From Blautia liquoris (GTDB lineage Bacteria; Bacillota; Clostridia; Lachnospirales; Lachnospiraceae), in the NCBI RefSeq assembly GCF_015159595.1, contig NZ_CP063304.1:3162001-3226000 (forward strand): a stretch of 64,000 nucleotides of DNA, read 5' to 3'. Shown here piece after piece: positions 7,745 to 16,385 of this stretch. Position 1 is the first letter of the stretch. Each line of letters starts with the position of its first letter. The position numbers were made by a program, and so were the translations under genes. Under the pieces are notes generated by a model that saw only the letters and a program-made list of their open reading frames with translations, did no database searches and was not told where the DNA came from.

Positions 7745-8257
7745 GTGCTTGACACAAAAGTAAAGAATTTGCTCGTTGAACAGATCAACAAGGAATTTTA
7801 TTCCGCATATCTCTATCTTGATATTGCGGATTATTATTCGGATCAGGGACTGATGGGATTTGAAAACTATTTTACAGTACAGGCACAGGAGGAACGCGAT
7901 CACGCGATGCTCTTCCGCCAGTATTTGCTGAATAACAGTGCTAAAATCACACTGACAGCTGTCGATGCACCTGCTGCATCTTACGAATCGATCAGAGATC
8001 CTCTTCCTGCCGTATTGAAACACGAGCAGTACATCACCTCATCTATCAATGAGATTTATAAAACAGCTTTCGAATGCGGAGATTACCGTACTTTGGAATT
8101 CCTCAACTGGTTCATAAAAGAACAGGGAGAAGAAGAAAAAAATGCGGAGGACAATCTAAATAATTATGATTTGTTCGCCGGTGACCCAAAGGGGCTGTAC
8201 CTGCTGGATCAGGAATTAAAGAGCCGTGTATATCAGGCTCCGTCTCTTGTACTATAA
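7745..8257 (+). CDS. ftn: Ferritin (non-haem iron storage)
   Basis: About 170 residues with the ferritin four-helix pattern. It begins MLDTKVKNLLVEQINKEFYS, where the Glu belongs to the ferroxidase centre. AQEERDHA supplies further ferroxidase ligands and IKEQGEEEKNA a later one. The GTG at 7745 is preferred because AAAGGAC and GTGAT lie upstream at suitable distance and the protein then starts as ferritins do; a GTG at 7736 sits too close to that site. It follows the superoxide reductase gene and ends just before a strong terminator. Confidence 0.93.
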   Translation: MLDTKVKNLLVEQINKEFYSAYLYLDIADYYSDQGLMGFENYFTVQAQEERDHAMLFRQYLLNNSAKITLTAVDAPAASYESIRDPLPAVLKHEQYITSSINEIYKTAFECGDYRTLEFLNWFIKEQGEEEKNAEDNLNNYDLFAGDPKGLYLLDQELKSRVYQAPSLVL

Positions 8258-8264
8258 GCAGGTA

Positions 8265-8306
8265 AAGAGACCGGAATGGAATATAACATCCGTTCCGGTC
8301 TCTTTT
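8265..8306 (+). terminator. Rho-independent terminator after ferritin
   Basis: AAGAGACCGGAA pairs with TTCCGGTCTCTT and is followed by TTTTATTA. It ends the dfx-ferritin transcript and may also work for the convergent dehydrogenase gene. Confidence 0.9.
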
Positions 8307-8355
8307 ATTATGTCCGCATAAATGATAATACAAAGTTAACAGTGCAGCTCTTTTC

Positions 8356-9450
8356 CTATTGCTTCTTATATGTTTTTCCGCGTTTATCTGCATCAATAAT
8401 TGCAGCCATAAATTTCTCAGTCGTAACGTCTTTGGGTCTGTGTCTCCATTCCTCAGTATCTTTTGCACGCTCCGCGATCTGTGGAACATCCTCTTTTGTG
8501 ATATCGAGATCACTTAAACAGACAGGCAGTCCGAGAGAACGGTTAAATGCGGCGATTTTATCAAATTGATCGATCTGTCCGGCATACATCAGCTGCGTCA
8601 GCGCGCCAAAAGATACAATCTCACCATGCAGATGTTTTCCTTTACAGTTCTCTACTACTGTGGAACCATTATAGACACAATGTGCAAGACTGCTGTTGTA
8701 GTAATAGTCCTTTCCGGATACAAGATTTGAAACAATTCCTGTGCTTATGATGATATCCAAAACTACCTGCTCCAGTTCGAAAGATGCTTTCTTTGCCCTG
8801 CAGTCATCCAGTGCCTTCTTTCCATATCGAAGCAGCGGTTCCGTGCAGGCATGGCTGAGCTGAACTCCTAAGAGTGGTGTGTGGAATAGATCATCATCTT
8901 TTGAAGAAAAAACTGCCTCCGGCTCTTTGGAAAGAGCATCGCCGATTCCGGCCCACAGATAATCCGCCGGTGAATCTGCCACAATATCCATATCAATAAA
9001 AGTATGAATTGCCGGTTCTGGATAATAATACTCTTTAAAAGTATGATCTGGATTGTAAATCACAGAAATTGCCGTACATGCCGCACAGTTAGAACCAAGC
9101 GTGGGGAACGTAAATGCCGGTTTCTTCAGCTGATCAGCGACATACTTCCCAGTATCACAGGCACGGCCGCCTCCGACTGCGAAGATCATATCGGCCTGCA
9201 AGACCGTCTGCATTTCTTTTAATTGGTCACCATTTTCATAACTGGATTCTCCGCCATACCAGATAAAATCCATGATCTCAACATCCGACCCCTTTATCGC
9301 ATCAAGAAGAGCAGCTTTTGCTTTCGACATTGCGGTCTCTCCACCTATCACGACCGCTTTCTTCCCGTAATATTTTGTTATCTCGGGAATATCCTCATAG
9401 CATCCACTGCCTACACTATAGTTCGGTAATACAACTTTATAATGACTCAT
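8356..9450 (-). CDS. Iron-containing alcohol dehydrogenase family, GldA-like
   Basis: A 364-residue NAD-dependent dehydrogenase of the glycerol dehydrogenase branch. It shows the nucleotide-binding GGGRACDTGKYVAD near residue 95, the PTLGSNCAACTA loop near 120, and metal ligands in GIGDALSK (Asp), SLAHCVYNG (His) and KHLHGEIV (His). Length is typical. The ATG follows GGAGGATTAG. It is a single gene flanked by terminators. Glycerol or a small polyol is the likely substrate class, but GldA paralogues act on several hydroxy compounds, so the substrate is open. Confidence 0.88.
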   Translation of the reverse strand: MSHYKVVLPNYSVGSGCYEDIPEITKYYGKKAVVIGGETAMSKAKAALLDAIKGSDVEIMDFIWYGGESSYENGDQLKEMQTVLQADMIFAVGGGRACDTGKYVADQLKKPAFTFPTLGSNCAACTAISVIYNPDHTFKEYYYPEPAIHTFIDMDIVADSPADYLWAGIGDALSKEPEAVFSSKDDDLFHTPLLGVQLSHACTEPLLRYGKKALDDCRAKKASFELEQVVLDIIISTGIVSNLVSGKDYYYNSSLAHCVYNGSTVVENCKGKHLHGEIVSFGALTQLMYAGQIDQFDKIAAFNRSLGLPVCLSDLDITKEDVPQIAERAKDTEEWRHRPKDVTTEKFMAAIIDADKRGKTYKKQ

Positions 9451-9611
9451 CCAACTAATCCTCCGTATTAATTTAAATCAGGCATAATCCAAATCTGCCC
9501 ACAAGTTACATTATCTGTTATTTTAACACTTTAGTTATAAAAATCAAGTAATATTTTCACTCATTTATATCATCCGGAGAATTAATTGCAGGTTAGACGT
9601 CTTGTGCCTGT

Positions 9612-10589
9612 TTATGAAAACTCGTGAAAATCCCCTGCCAGTTTTTCAATCGTATAAGCCATTCGGTCACCAGGCAGAACAGATTCTAATTCAATTGTGG
9701 CAAAGCGTTCTTTTTTCACGCATTCTAATTGTGAGAGAACAGCGTTATTTTTGATTTCATCTATCTTTTCTTTCACAGAGGGGGAATCGTAGTCGTGAAT
9801 TAAGATAACGTCTGGCTCCCTCGCAATTGCCTCTTCATAGCTTACTGTAATCCACTGCTTTTTCGTCTGATCGTCAAAGATATTCTTTCCGCCTGCAAGT
9901 TCTATCAGTAAGGTTTCGAAATTATTTCCGCCACAGGTAAATATCCCGTCATTGCCACTGTCATAGACAAGAACGTTTACCGGTTTACGATTCGCGGCCT
10001 GATCCTTTACGGCGGAAATTCTGGTTTTCTGCTCCTTAACATAGGCTTCGGCTTTATCCTCGATACAAAAGATCTCCCCCAGATCTCTGATTTCCTGGTA
10101 CATCTCATCTGGCGTAGACGCAGAGTTCATATATGTAGTAATTCCGAATTGTTCCAGCTCATCGACATCTAATCCCTCTTCCCCGAACTCCCAGTCAATC
10201 CCATAGATAAAATCGGCTCCCGATGTTTCAACGGACTCACGCGTCGCCGATGAATGATTCAGTTCCGGAATTTTGTCGTAAGTTTCCTTATACTGCGGCA
10301 AAGCTCCACGACTATGATTGTTCAAAGAATCACCAATTACATACTTCTCCAGCCCAAGAGCACAGAATAGTTCCGTACAGTTTGGTCCAAGGGTCAACAC
10401 CTTTTTGGGCACTCCCTGAACGGTTATCTTCCTCCCATAATTATCAAATGCTAATTCTGTCTTTTCCCTGTGGTCTACATTTTCACTCTGCCCGCTTTTT
10501 GTTTCCTTTTTCCCGCATCCCGACAGTACCGAAAAGATCATCACCGCCGCCAAAAAAGCACTCATCTTTTTCTTCATCTTTTTCTTCAT
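9612..10589 (-). CDS. Periplasmic-binding lipoprotein of an iron-chelate/corrinoid ABC importer
   Basis: About 325 residues. The signal peptide ends in a lipobox at Cys25 (SVLSGC). The body is a class III binding protein (FepB/BtuF/FhuD type): KVLTLGPNCTELFCALG near residue 70 and EAIAREPDVILIHD near 255. The ATG at 10589 follows AAAAGGAAAAG; a TTG at 10604 with AAAGGAG is the alternative. The N-terminus repeats KKKM twice because a 12-base unit is duplicated in the DNA. It lies downstream of the ATPase and permease genes. Whether the ligand is a siderophore, haem or a corrinoid is not visible. Confidence 0.88.
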   Translation of the reverse strand: MKKKMKKKMSAFLAAVMIFSVLSGCGKKETKSGQSENVDHREKTELAFDNYGRKITVQGVPKKVLTLGPNCTELFCALGLEKYVIGDSLNNHSRGALPQYKETYDKIPELNHSSATRESVETSGADFIYGIDWEFGEEGLDVDELEQFGITTYMNSASTPDEMYQEIRDLGEIFCIEDKAEAYVKEQKTRISAVKDQAANRKPVNVLVYDSGNDGIFTCGGNNFETLLIELAGGKNIFDDQTKKQWITVSYEEAIAREPDVILIHDYDSPSVKEKIDEIKNNAVLSQLECVKKERFATIELESVLPGDRMAYTIEKLAGDFHEFS

Positions 10590-10614
10590 CTTTTCCTTTT
10601 CCAACCTTTCTCCT

Positions 10615-11430
10615 TTATAAAGTCTTGCCCTGCTGTTCATGCTGCTCCACAACACCTTCAGGCAAATAGGCGATATTTATCTTTCCTGTTTTCGGGTGTA
10701 ATGTAATATCCGTTTTTACACCGTATATGTTCCAGATCATTTCTGTGGTCAAAATTATCTCTGGTTTTCCATTCGCAATCATCCTGCCGTTCTTTAATAC
10801 ATAAATCCTGTCACAGTACATCGCTGCTATGTTTAAATCGTGTATTGCAGCCAGAATGGTCACCCCAAGGCTTTTTACTAAGTCAAAGGTGGACAATTGA
10901 TAACCGATATCCAGATGATTCGTGGGTTCATCTAAGATCAGAAACTCTGGCTTTTGTGCCAGTGCTCTGGCAATAATGACTCTTTGCTTTTCTCCTCCCG
11001 AAAGATACCGGTAGCTTCTTTTCGCACTGTCTTCCATACCAATTTTTTTTAATGATTCCATCACAATTTCTTTATCTTCTTGTGTATCCGTATCAAACAA
11101 CTTCTTATGAGGGTTTCTTCCCATAACTACAATATCCTCAACTGTGAAGTCAAAAGGCACATAATTTTCCTGCCCTACGACACCTAATTTTTTTGCCACT
11201 TCTTTGTATGGAATTCTTCCCATCTTTTCACCGTACCAAAAGATGACGCCTTTTTCAGGCTGCAGTGACCGATAAACATTCTTTAGAATCGTTGATTTTC
11301 CACTTCCATTCGGTCCGATGATACCAACAAATTCCCCTTCTTTTACATTTAATTCGATATCTTCTACAATCTTTCTTTTTTCATAAGAAAAATCAAGATT
11401 TTGAATGGATAAGTCTATCTTATCTTTCAT
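10615..11430 (-). CDS. ABC transporter ATP-binding protein, FecE/BtuD type
   Basis: A 271-residue ATPase powering the adjacent FecCD-type importer. It contains Walker A GPNGSGKST near residue 40, the signature LSGGEKQR near 143, Walker B LILDEPTNHLD near 165 and the switch His in AAIHDLN. The sequence KNGRMIANGKPEIIL is typical of iron-chelate and B12 ATPases. It sits between the permease (18 bp upstream) and the binding protein, so the three form one operon. Confidence 0.95.
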   Translation of the reverse strand: MKDKIDLSIQNLDFSYEKRKIVEDIELNVKEGEFVGIIGPNGSGKSTILKNVYRSLQPEKGVIFWYGEKMGRIPYKEVAKKLGVVGQENYVPFDFTVEDIVVMGRNPHKKLFDTDTQEDKEIVMESLKKIGMEDSAKRSYRYLSGGEKQRVIIARALAQKPEFLILDEPTNHLDIGYQLSTFDLVKSLGVTILAAIHDLNIAAMYCDRIYVLKNGRMIANGKPEIILTTEMIWNIYGVKTDITLHPKTGKINIAYLPEGVVEQHEQQGKTL

Positions 11431-11448
11431 AGTATACCCCTCCTTATC

Positions 11449-12516
11449 CTATCGGTTTTTCTTTTTTAGCAGAACGATAAAAAAAGGGCCTCCAAAAATT
11501 GCCGTCAAAATTCCGAGCGGAAGCTCTTCCGGAGCAATAATCATACGTGCTGCAACATCCGTCCAGACTACGAGAATCCCACCTAATAAGGCTGCCACAG
11601 GCAATACTTTTTTATGATCTGCCCCCACCAAAAGCCGGGCAATGTGGGGACACATGAGTCCAATAAAGCCGATGCTTCCGCTTACAGAAATTGTGACCCC
11701 TGCAAGCAAAGAAGAAATTAACACCAATAGTTTCTGCATTCTTGCCACATTGACCCCTAAGGTACCCGCCGTATCCTCTCCGAGCAAAAGAGCGTTTAAG
11801 GTTCTGTAATGAATCATCAGAACAGACATACATAGGAGCATCACCACAAGTGGCAGAGTCAGATATCCCCATTTTGCACCTGCCAAGCTCCCCGACATCC
11901 AAAACTCGGCATTATGCAGCCCCAGTGCGTTCGGAGCACTCAGTGTAATCACCTTTGTCAATCCATCCATAATCATAGAAATCGCCACCCCGGATAGCAG
12001 CATCTGTGTAATATTGATTTTTCCACCTTCTCTGGAAAGGACATAAACCAACATGATGGTGGCCGCCGCGCCTAAAAAGGCACTAATAGACAAAGCGTAT
12101 TTTCCCAGAAATGAAAATGCCCCGAACAACATTCCAAATGTTGCAAAAGCACAAGCTCCAGACGAGACCCCAAGAATGAACGGATCTGCAAGTTTATTTC
12201 TGACCAACGCCTGCATTGATACACCCGTCACTGCCAATGACCCGCCAACAATCATACCCAGTAAAACTCTCGGCAGACGAAGATTTATAACTATGTTTTC
12301 GTCCAACTTTCCCCAGTCAACTTGAATCCTATTGCTTATACCCGGAACCCTGTTCAAAATCACTTTAAGTGTTGTGCCGGGATTCACGCTTACCGGCCCT
12401 ATCCCGACAGCTAAAACTACTGTGATCATTGCTGTTAACGTCAGAACTAATAGAATCAATCGCATGTTAGTTTCTCCGTCTTTTGATAATAAGATATGTG
12501 TTTTTTTCTTTCTCAC
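11449..12516 (-). CDS. FecCD-family metal-chelate ABC permease
   Basis: A 355-residue permease with about ten membrane helices. Family markers include RLPRVLLGMIVGGSLAVTG, GVSSGACAFATFG and SGSIGFIGLMCPHIARLLVG. The GTG at 12516 is chosen because GGGAGGAG precedes it; an ATG 17 codons later with GGAG is the alternative. As the first gene of the operon it follows a promoter with a 17-bp spacer. The protein forms the homodimeric channel for the binding protein and ATPase encoded downstream. Confidence 0.93.
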   Translation of the reverse strand: MRKKKTHILLSKDGETNMRLILLVLTLTAMITVVLAVGIGPVSVNPGTTLKVILNRVPGISNRIQVDWGKLDENIVINLRLPRVLLGMIVGGSLAVTGVSMQALVRNKLADPFILGVSSGACAFATFGMLFGAFSFLGKYALSISAFLGAAATIMLVYVLSREGGKINITQMLLSGVAISMIMDGLTKVITLSAPNALGLHNAEFWMSGSLAGAKWGYLTLPLVVMLLCMSVLMIHYRTLNALLLGEDTAGTLGVNVARMQKLLVLISSLLAGVTISVSGSIGFIGLMCPHIARLLVGADHKKVLPVAALLGGILVVWTDVAARMIIAPEELPLGILTAIFGGPFFIVLLKKKNR

Positions 12517-12550
12517 TTACTTCTCCTCCCTTCATGCTAAATTTGACTAT

Positions 12551-12591
12551 ATTCTATCAATGTCTTCTGCTTGATACAAGCCTGTGACAGG
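12551..12591 (-). promoter_or_regulatory. Promoter of the metal-chelate importer operon with flanking dyads
   Basis: On the minus strand TTGTAT (12574-12579) and TAGAAT (12551-12556) are 17 bp apart. The -35 lies within the dyad CTTGTATCAAG, and directly upstream is CCTGTCACAGG (12581-12591), a 5-bp inverted repeat around one base. Either could be an operator. No match to a Fur box was recognised. Confidence 0.55.
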
Positions 12592-12673
12592 GATCTATCT
12601 TTTAACGGCGCAAAGCCTTTAAAGCCTAGGTTCTCTTTCACCCTATATGGGTATCCGGGGGATATTGGTGCAT

Positions 12674-12718
12674 AAAAAATAGCCGAAATGGATGCACTCT
12701 CCATTTCGGCTATTTTTT
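12674..12718 (-). terminator. Strong terminator after the Eis-like gene
   Basis: A 19-bp perfect stem (12674-12692 with 12700-12718), rich in A on one side and T on the other, overlaps the stop codon of the Eis-like gene. It ends the frl-region transcript. Confidence 0.9.
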
Positions 12719-13925
12719 AAAAGTAATCGGATATATATGGTACCTGCTGCTCAATCGCATCTTCGAGCATATCAATGGTCGATTCCGATGCCTGTATTCT
12801 CCCAATTTTGTACAGATAATCAGGGCGTTTATAACCCATGAGCATTGTGGTCATAGTCTGTATATTGATTTCATCTGTGCAGACTAAATCAATTCGCTCG
12901 GCTTTTCCTTTCCCGGACCTGTCAACGGTCAGCCTAAACGTCCCCTGGTTGAATTCCAGCATCGGATCTGTCAGCTGAAACTCCCATCCTCTGACCTGCG
13001 TGTCAGGTTTAAAGGGATAATTCTCAACAAATTTTGTGAAGTCCACGATTCTTGCCATATAATATGGCGCGATCATTTCCTTTATGTCGGCATCCTCAAG
13101 TAAAAAAGAAAGCGGCTCATCTGTGAAGGTATCTCCCACTACCTTATCAATCATTGAAAAATGTGCGGAGACAAAATTCCAGAGCCCCTCTCTGGCCTCT
13201 TCATTTATAAAAACCATATCCTTTATATGAAAAATGTTATTAGAAATCCAATAGATCACATAGCCATCCTGTTCGCCCTTTTTGTTGTAATAGATGGCAG
13301 CTGTAATATCATCCGTATTCCACAGCCAGTATTCATTCCAGGCGAGCTCATCACGGAGGATAGCACCATGGGTATGTCTGGCATATCTCTCATAGGTATC
13401 TTTCAATTCCTCTGAATCGATATCTACCCTGCGAATCGTCCCAACAGTCTGTGTTCTCTTCGGCAATTGATAATCTTTGATTTCATATGAAATTTTGTCC
13501 GAAATGATCTCCCATCCCTTTTTCCTGTAGTATGGAATCGAGTACGGATACAGATATGTGATATACTGCTCTTTGTCCCTCATATTTCGCAGAGCCTGTT
13601 CCAGAAGCTTATGCATGAGTCCTCTTCCGGAATATTCCGGATAAGTTCCCACTCCGGTCAATCCACCCATGTCATAAATCCTGCCAAATATCGAAATTTT
13701 CATCGGATAGACCGCAACCTGTGAAATCAGGCTATCCTTGTCAAACCAACCGATCACATCCGCTTTCTCCATTGTCGGAAACTTTGCTCTTATAATCTCC
13801 TGCTCTTCCCAGCCAAGAGAACTCAGCTCCTGATCTGTCACCTGAAACACATAGCGCAGTAACTCGTTGTACTGTTCCATATATTCCTTTCTGACCGGTT
13901 TCATCATCAGATGTTTTTGATTCAT
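12717..13925 (-). CDS. Eis-like GNAT N-acetyltransferase
   Basis: About 402 residues. The N-terminal GNAT fold shows the acetyl-CoA loop YPEYSGRGLMHKLL near residue 90. A second GNAT-like region and a C-terminal SCP2-like module (VRGWEFQLTDPMLEFNQGTF) follow, as in the Eis family, which acetylates amines and aminoglycosides. The ATG at 13925 lies six bases after the stop of the HAD gene. As the last gene of a fructosamine operon it may acetylate amines released from Amadori products, but that is inference from position. Confidence 0.82.
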   Translation of the reverse strand: MNQKHLMMKPVRKEYMEQYNELLRYVFQVTDQELSSLGWEEQEIIRAKFPTMEKADVIGWFDKDSLISQVAVYPMKISIFGRIYDMGGLTGVGTYPEYSGRGLMHKLLEQALRNMRDKEQYITYLYPYSIPYYRKKGWEIISDKISYEIKDYQLPKRTQTVGTIRRVDIDSEELKDTYERYARHTHGAILRDELAWNEYWLWNTDDITAAIYYNKKGEQDGYVIYWISNNIFHIKDMVFINEEAREGLWNFVSAHFSMIDKVVGDTFTDEPLSFLLEDADIKEMIAPYYMARIVDFTKFVENYPFKPDTQVRGWEFQLTDPMLEFNQGTFRLTVDRSGKGKAERIDLVCTDEINIQTMTTMLMGYKRPDYLYKIGRIQASESTIDMLEDAIEQQVPYISDYF

Positions 13926-13930
13926 CTTTG

Positions 13931-14611
13931 TTAAAAATCCCTTTCTGCCAGATTCAGATGAGCGTCTGCATGACGAAACCATCTGATTGCTTCTTCATAG
14001 GTCTCCCATACCAGATCCGCCTGTGATGTATCTTGTTTGATCTCGCTTCCCTTAAATCCGACAACCGTCGCTTTCGCATTGACTGCTGCTTTGATACCGG
14101 TTGGTGAATCTTCTAATATAATGCATTCTTTCGGGCCGGCATCAACATACTGCATCGCTGTAAGATAGCCTTCCGGATCGGGCTTTTTATGCTCAACCAT
14201 ATCTCCGCAGATAATCGCATCAAAGTAATGGATCAGATGCATGCGGTTTAACGCTGTAATGATCAGCCGGCAGTTTGTAGATGAGACAATCCCGGTCTTG
14301 ATATCTTTCCTCTTCAGCAATTTCAAAAAGTCTTCTAATCCTGAGATCGGTTTTAAATCAGGACTGTTTTCATAATAACTTCCCAGTTTTGCCCTTTCCT
14401 TAAAAAACTCCTCAACAGAAACTGATACACCGGCATCTTTTAGAATCTCTTCTGTCTGTTTTCTGCCGTCTGTCCCTATATAAGATCTTCTCTGATCTTC
14501 TGTCAGTTGTATATGATACTTGTCAAATGCCTTCTCAAGATACTTTGTGGCCCCTTGTTCAGTATCCGCTATTACTCCGTCAAAGTCAAATAAAACAGCT
14601 TTTGTTTTCAT
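13931..14611 (-). CDS. HAD-IA phosphatase/phosphomutase (beta-PGM-like)
   Basis: A 226-residue haloacid dehalogenase-like enzyme with all four motifs: nucleophile DFDGVIADT at residue 9, Thr/Ser motif GIVSSTN near 117, Lys in KKPDPEGY near 152 and LEDSPTGIKAA near 175. A four-helix C1 cap lies between motifs I and II, as in beta-phosphoglucomutase and sugar phosphatases. It is downstream of frlR and six bases before the Eis-like gene, so it may act on glucose or fructosamine phosphates from the pathway. The substrate is not determined. Confidence 0.85.
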   Translation of the reverse strand: MKTKAVLFDFDGVIADTEQGATKYLEKAFDKYHIQLTEDQRRSYIGTDGRKQTEEILKDAGVSVSVEEFFKERAKLGSYYENSPDLKPISGLEDFLKLLKRKDIKTGIVSSTNCRLIITALNRMHLIHYFDAIICGDMVEHKKPDPEGYLTAMQYVDAGPKECIILEDSPTGIKAAVNAKATVVGFKGSEIKQDTSQADLVWETYEEAIRWFRHADAHLNLAERDF

Positions 14612-14657
14612 AATTTCTGCAATCTTCCTATTCCTGATTTCTAATCACTAATTTCAG

Positions 14658-15422
14658 TTACACTCCCCACCTGACGCCGATGTGGTTCAGATGATCCTCT
14701 GTATCACTTGCGATCACATAAGAAGTATTTTCTCCTTTTATCAGGCTGATTGATATAAACAGCGGAATTTTTTCCTCATTATAAGTGATCTTGAAAATAT
14801 CAAATAATGGGTCTCCCACTGTACACTGCAAGAAACCCGCAACTTCTTTTGTCGCTTTGCGTACTTTGATAACTTTATAATAATCCTCAGGATTTAACTC
14901 ATATTCATCCCTCAGAACCCGAAAAATCGAGAAATCACCAGTCAGTTTATCCACAATACCTGGAAAACGATTCATGGGAAGATAGCACATATCATACATC
15001 ATCGGCATGTCGTCAGCGTACATCACACGTTTCAGGTACATAACATCATTATCCCGGTTAATCTGCAGGTCCTTGGCATAAGACTCTTTCACGTGGATGA
15101 TCGAACGCTCCAGAATTTCTGTCTTAACTGACTTCCCCTGCTCACCCATGGCATCATGAAAACCTCTCAGTTGATCCAAGCGGTTTTTCGTCCCCGCATT
15201 CAGCACGAAAGTTCCCTTACCCTGTTTCCGGATAAGGACTTCTTCCTCGCAGAGTTCTTTTACAGCCCTTCGCACAGTAATTCGGCTGACCCCATATTTC
15301 TGTTCTAATTCCGTTTCGCTAGGCATACGATCACCGGGTCTGTATATCTTGGCTTTGATATCCTCTGTAATCGAGTTCTTAAGCTGCTCATACAAAGGAG
15401 TCAGTGCATTTTGATCTAGCAT
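14658..15422 (-). CDS. frlR: GntR/HutC-family regulator, probable FrlR
   Basis: A 254-residue repressor: N-terminal winged helix-turn-helix (PGDRMPSETELEQKYGVSRI, then TVRRAVKEL) and a C-terminal UTRA effector domain from about residue 90. The ATG follows GGGAGAATTTTGT. It has its own promoter in a 143-bp gap after frlD and follows the frlBONMD order exactly as in Bacillus subtilis, where FrlR represses the operon and is released by fructosamine 6-phosphates. The function is assigned from family plus position. Confidence 0.82.
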   Translation of the reverse strand: MLDQNALTPLYEQLKNSITEDIKAKIYRPGDRMPSETELEQKYGVSRITVRRAVKELCEEEVLIRKQGKGTFVLNAGTKNRLDQLRGFHDAMGEQGKSVKTEILERSIIHVKESYAKDLQINRDNDVMYLKRVMYADDMPMMYDMCYLPMNRFPGIVDKLTGDFSIFRVLRDEYELNPEDYYKVIKVRKATKEVAGFLQCTVGDPLFDIFKITYNEEKIPLFISISLIKGENTSYVIASDTEDHLNHIGVRWGV

Positions 15423-15528
15423 ACAAAATTCTCCCAGCTCTTGTTAAAATTTTATTACGAACCATGACATATATAATTGCTGCTGCAAACTTGCTTTCTG
15501 CAATTACAAGATTATCTGTATACTACAT

Positions 15529-15557
15529 ATTATATACCACGTGAGTTCTCAATTCAA
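15529..15557 (-). promoter_or_regulatory. Promoter of the frlR-HAD-Eis transcript
   Basis: On the minus strand TTGAAT (15552-15557) and TATAAT (15529-15534) have a 17-bp spacer. The -10 overlaps an imperfect GTATA...TATAC dyad, a plausible autoregulatory site. Confidence 0.6.
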
Positions 15558-15565
15558 CAGTACCC

Positions 15566-16378
15566 TTACAATGGATGCGGATGCCCAAAGCCACCTGGCA
15601 TCGTACAAGTATGTGCCGAACGTTCTGCGGCGTAATCCAGCGCTTCTTCTATTGTACCTCCATCTCCAGTGGATGTTAAAAATCCGGCAATAAAACTATC
15701 TCCTGCACCCATGGTATCCGTTGCATGAACTTTTTTTATTCCCTGATGATAAAACTTCTTCCCATCATAAAAGATGGAGCCTTTCATTCCCCTCGTAACA
15801 CCTGCAATCTTCGTCCCCAGTTTTGAGACTTCATGAAGCAATTTTTTACATTCTTCTTCACTTAAACCTTCCCCTGAAAAGAATGCATAAGTCAGATAGG
15901 GACATGTTTTCTTCAAATAATCCATTTTATGTTCTTCAGAAAAATCAAAAGACAGATCACATACCTCGGACAATACTGGAAGCTCATACTCAAGATTTGA
16001 AAAACAACTGGTATGGCAAATGTCGAACTCTTTTATCACATCGATGTCTTCTTTTACAATCTTGATGGAAAAAAGATGCTGGCAACTTTCTCTTGGACCA
16101 CCGGCAAAGACCCGGTCCCCGTCTTTTAGATATACTTTCGGCTGCGCGCTATGAGCATATACCTTTCGTGAGCGCTCATAGAACACACCCTCTTCGTCAA
16201 GACATTGCTGAATATATCTCGCTTTGTCATCATTTCCAAACACGCCGATATATTGTACTTTTTCAGCACCGTCTCTTTTACAATTCACCGCTACATTTAC
16301 CGCATTTCCTCCCGGAAAGTAAACTCCCTCATCCACATAGCAGTCTGTCACATTATCACCGATTGCAATTAATTTCAT
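15566..16378 (-). CDS. frlD: Fructosamine (fructoselysine-type) 6-kinase, PfkB family
   Basis: A 270-residue ribokinase-fold enzyme that phosphorylates C6 of fructose-amino acids. It opens with AIGDNVTDCYVDEG and has FPGGNAVNVAVNCKRDG near residue 22 and a DGDRVFAGG segment also seen in E. coli FrlD. The catalytic ATDTMGAGDSFIAGF is near residue 220. It ends the core operon next to the permeases, and its product would be the substrate of the FrlB deglycase encoded first in the operon. The exact amino acid side is unknown. Confidence 0.88.
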   Translation of the reverse strand: MKLIAIGDNVTDCYVDEGVYFPGGNAVNVAVNCKRDGAEKVQYIGVFGNDDKARYIQQCLDEEGVFYERSRKVYAHSAQPKVYLKDGDRVFAGGPRESCQHLFSIKIVKEDIDVIKEFDICHTSCFSNLEYELPVLSEVCDLSFDFSEEHKMDYLKKTCPYLTYAFFSGEGLSEEECKKLLHEVSKLGTKIAGVTRGMKGSIFYDGKKFYHQGIKKVHATDTMGAGDSFIAGFLTSTGDGGTIEEALDYAAERSAHTCTMPGGFGHPHPL

Positions 16379-16385
16379 TCTCTTT

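Noticed and set aside
12592-12676. A possible c-di-GMP (GEMM) riboswitch on the plus strand, suggested by GGCGCAAAGCC and ATCCGGGGGATA, or a cobalamin riboswitch on the minus strand.
   Set aside because: The first GEMM stem and GCAAA segment are missing and no plus-strand gene follows. On the minus strand the conserved B12 core segments do not align. It remains unassigned.
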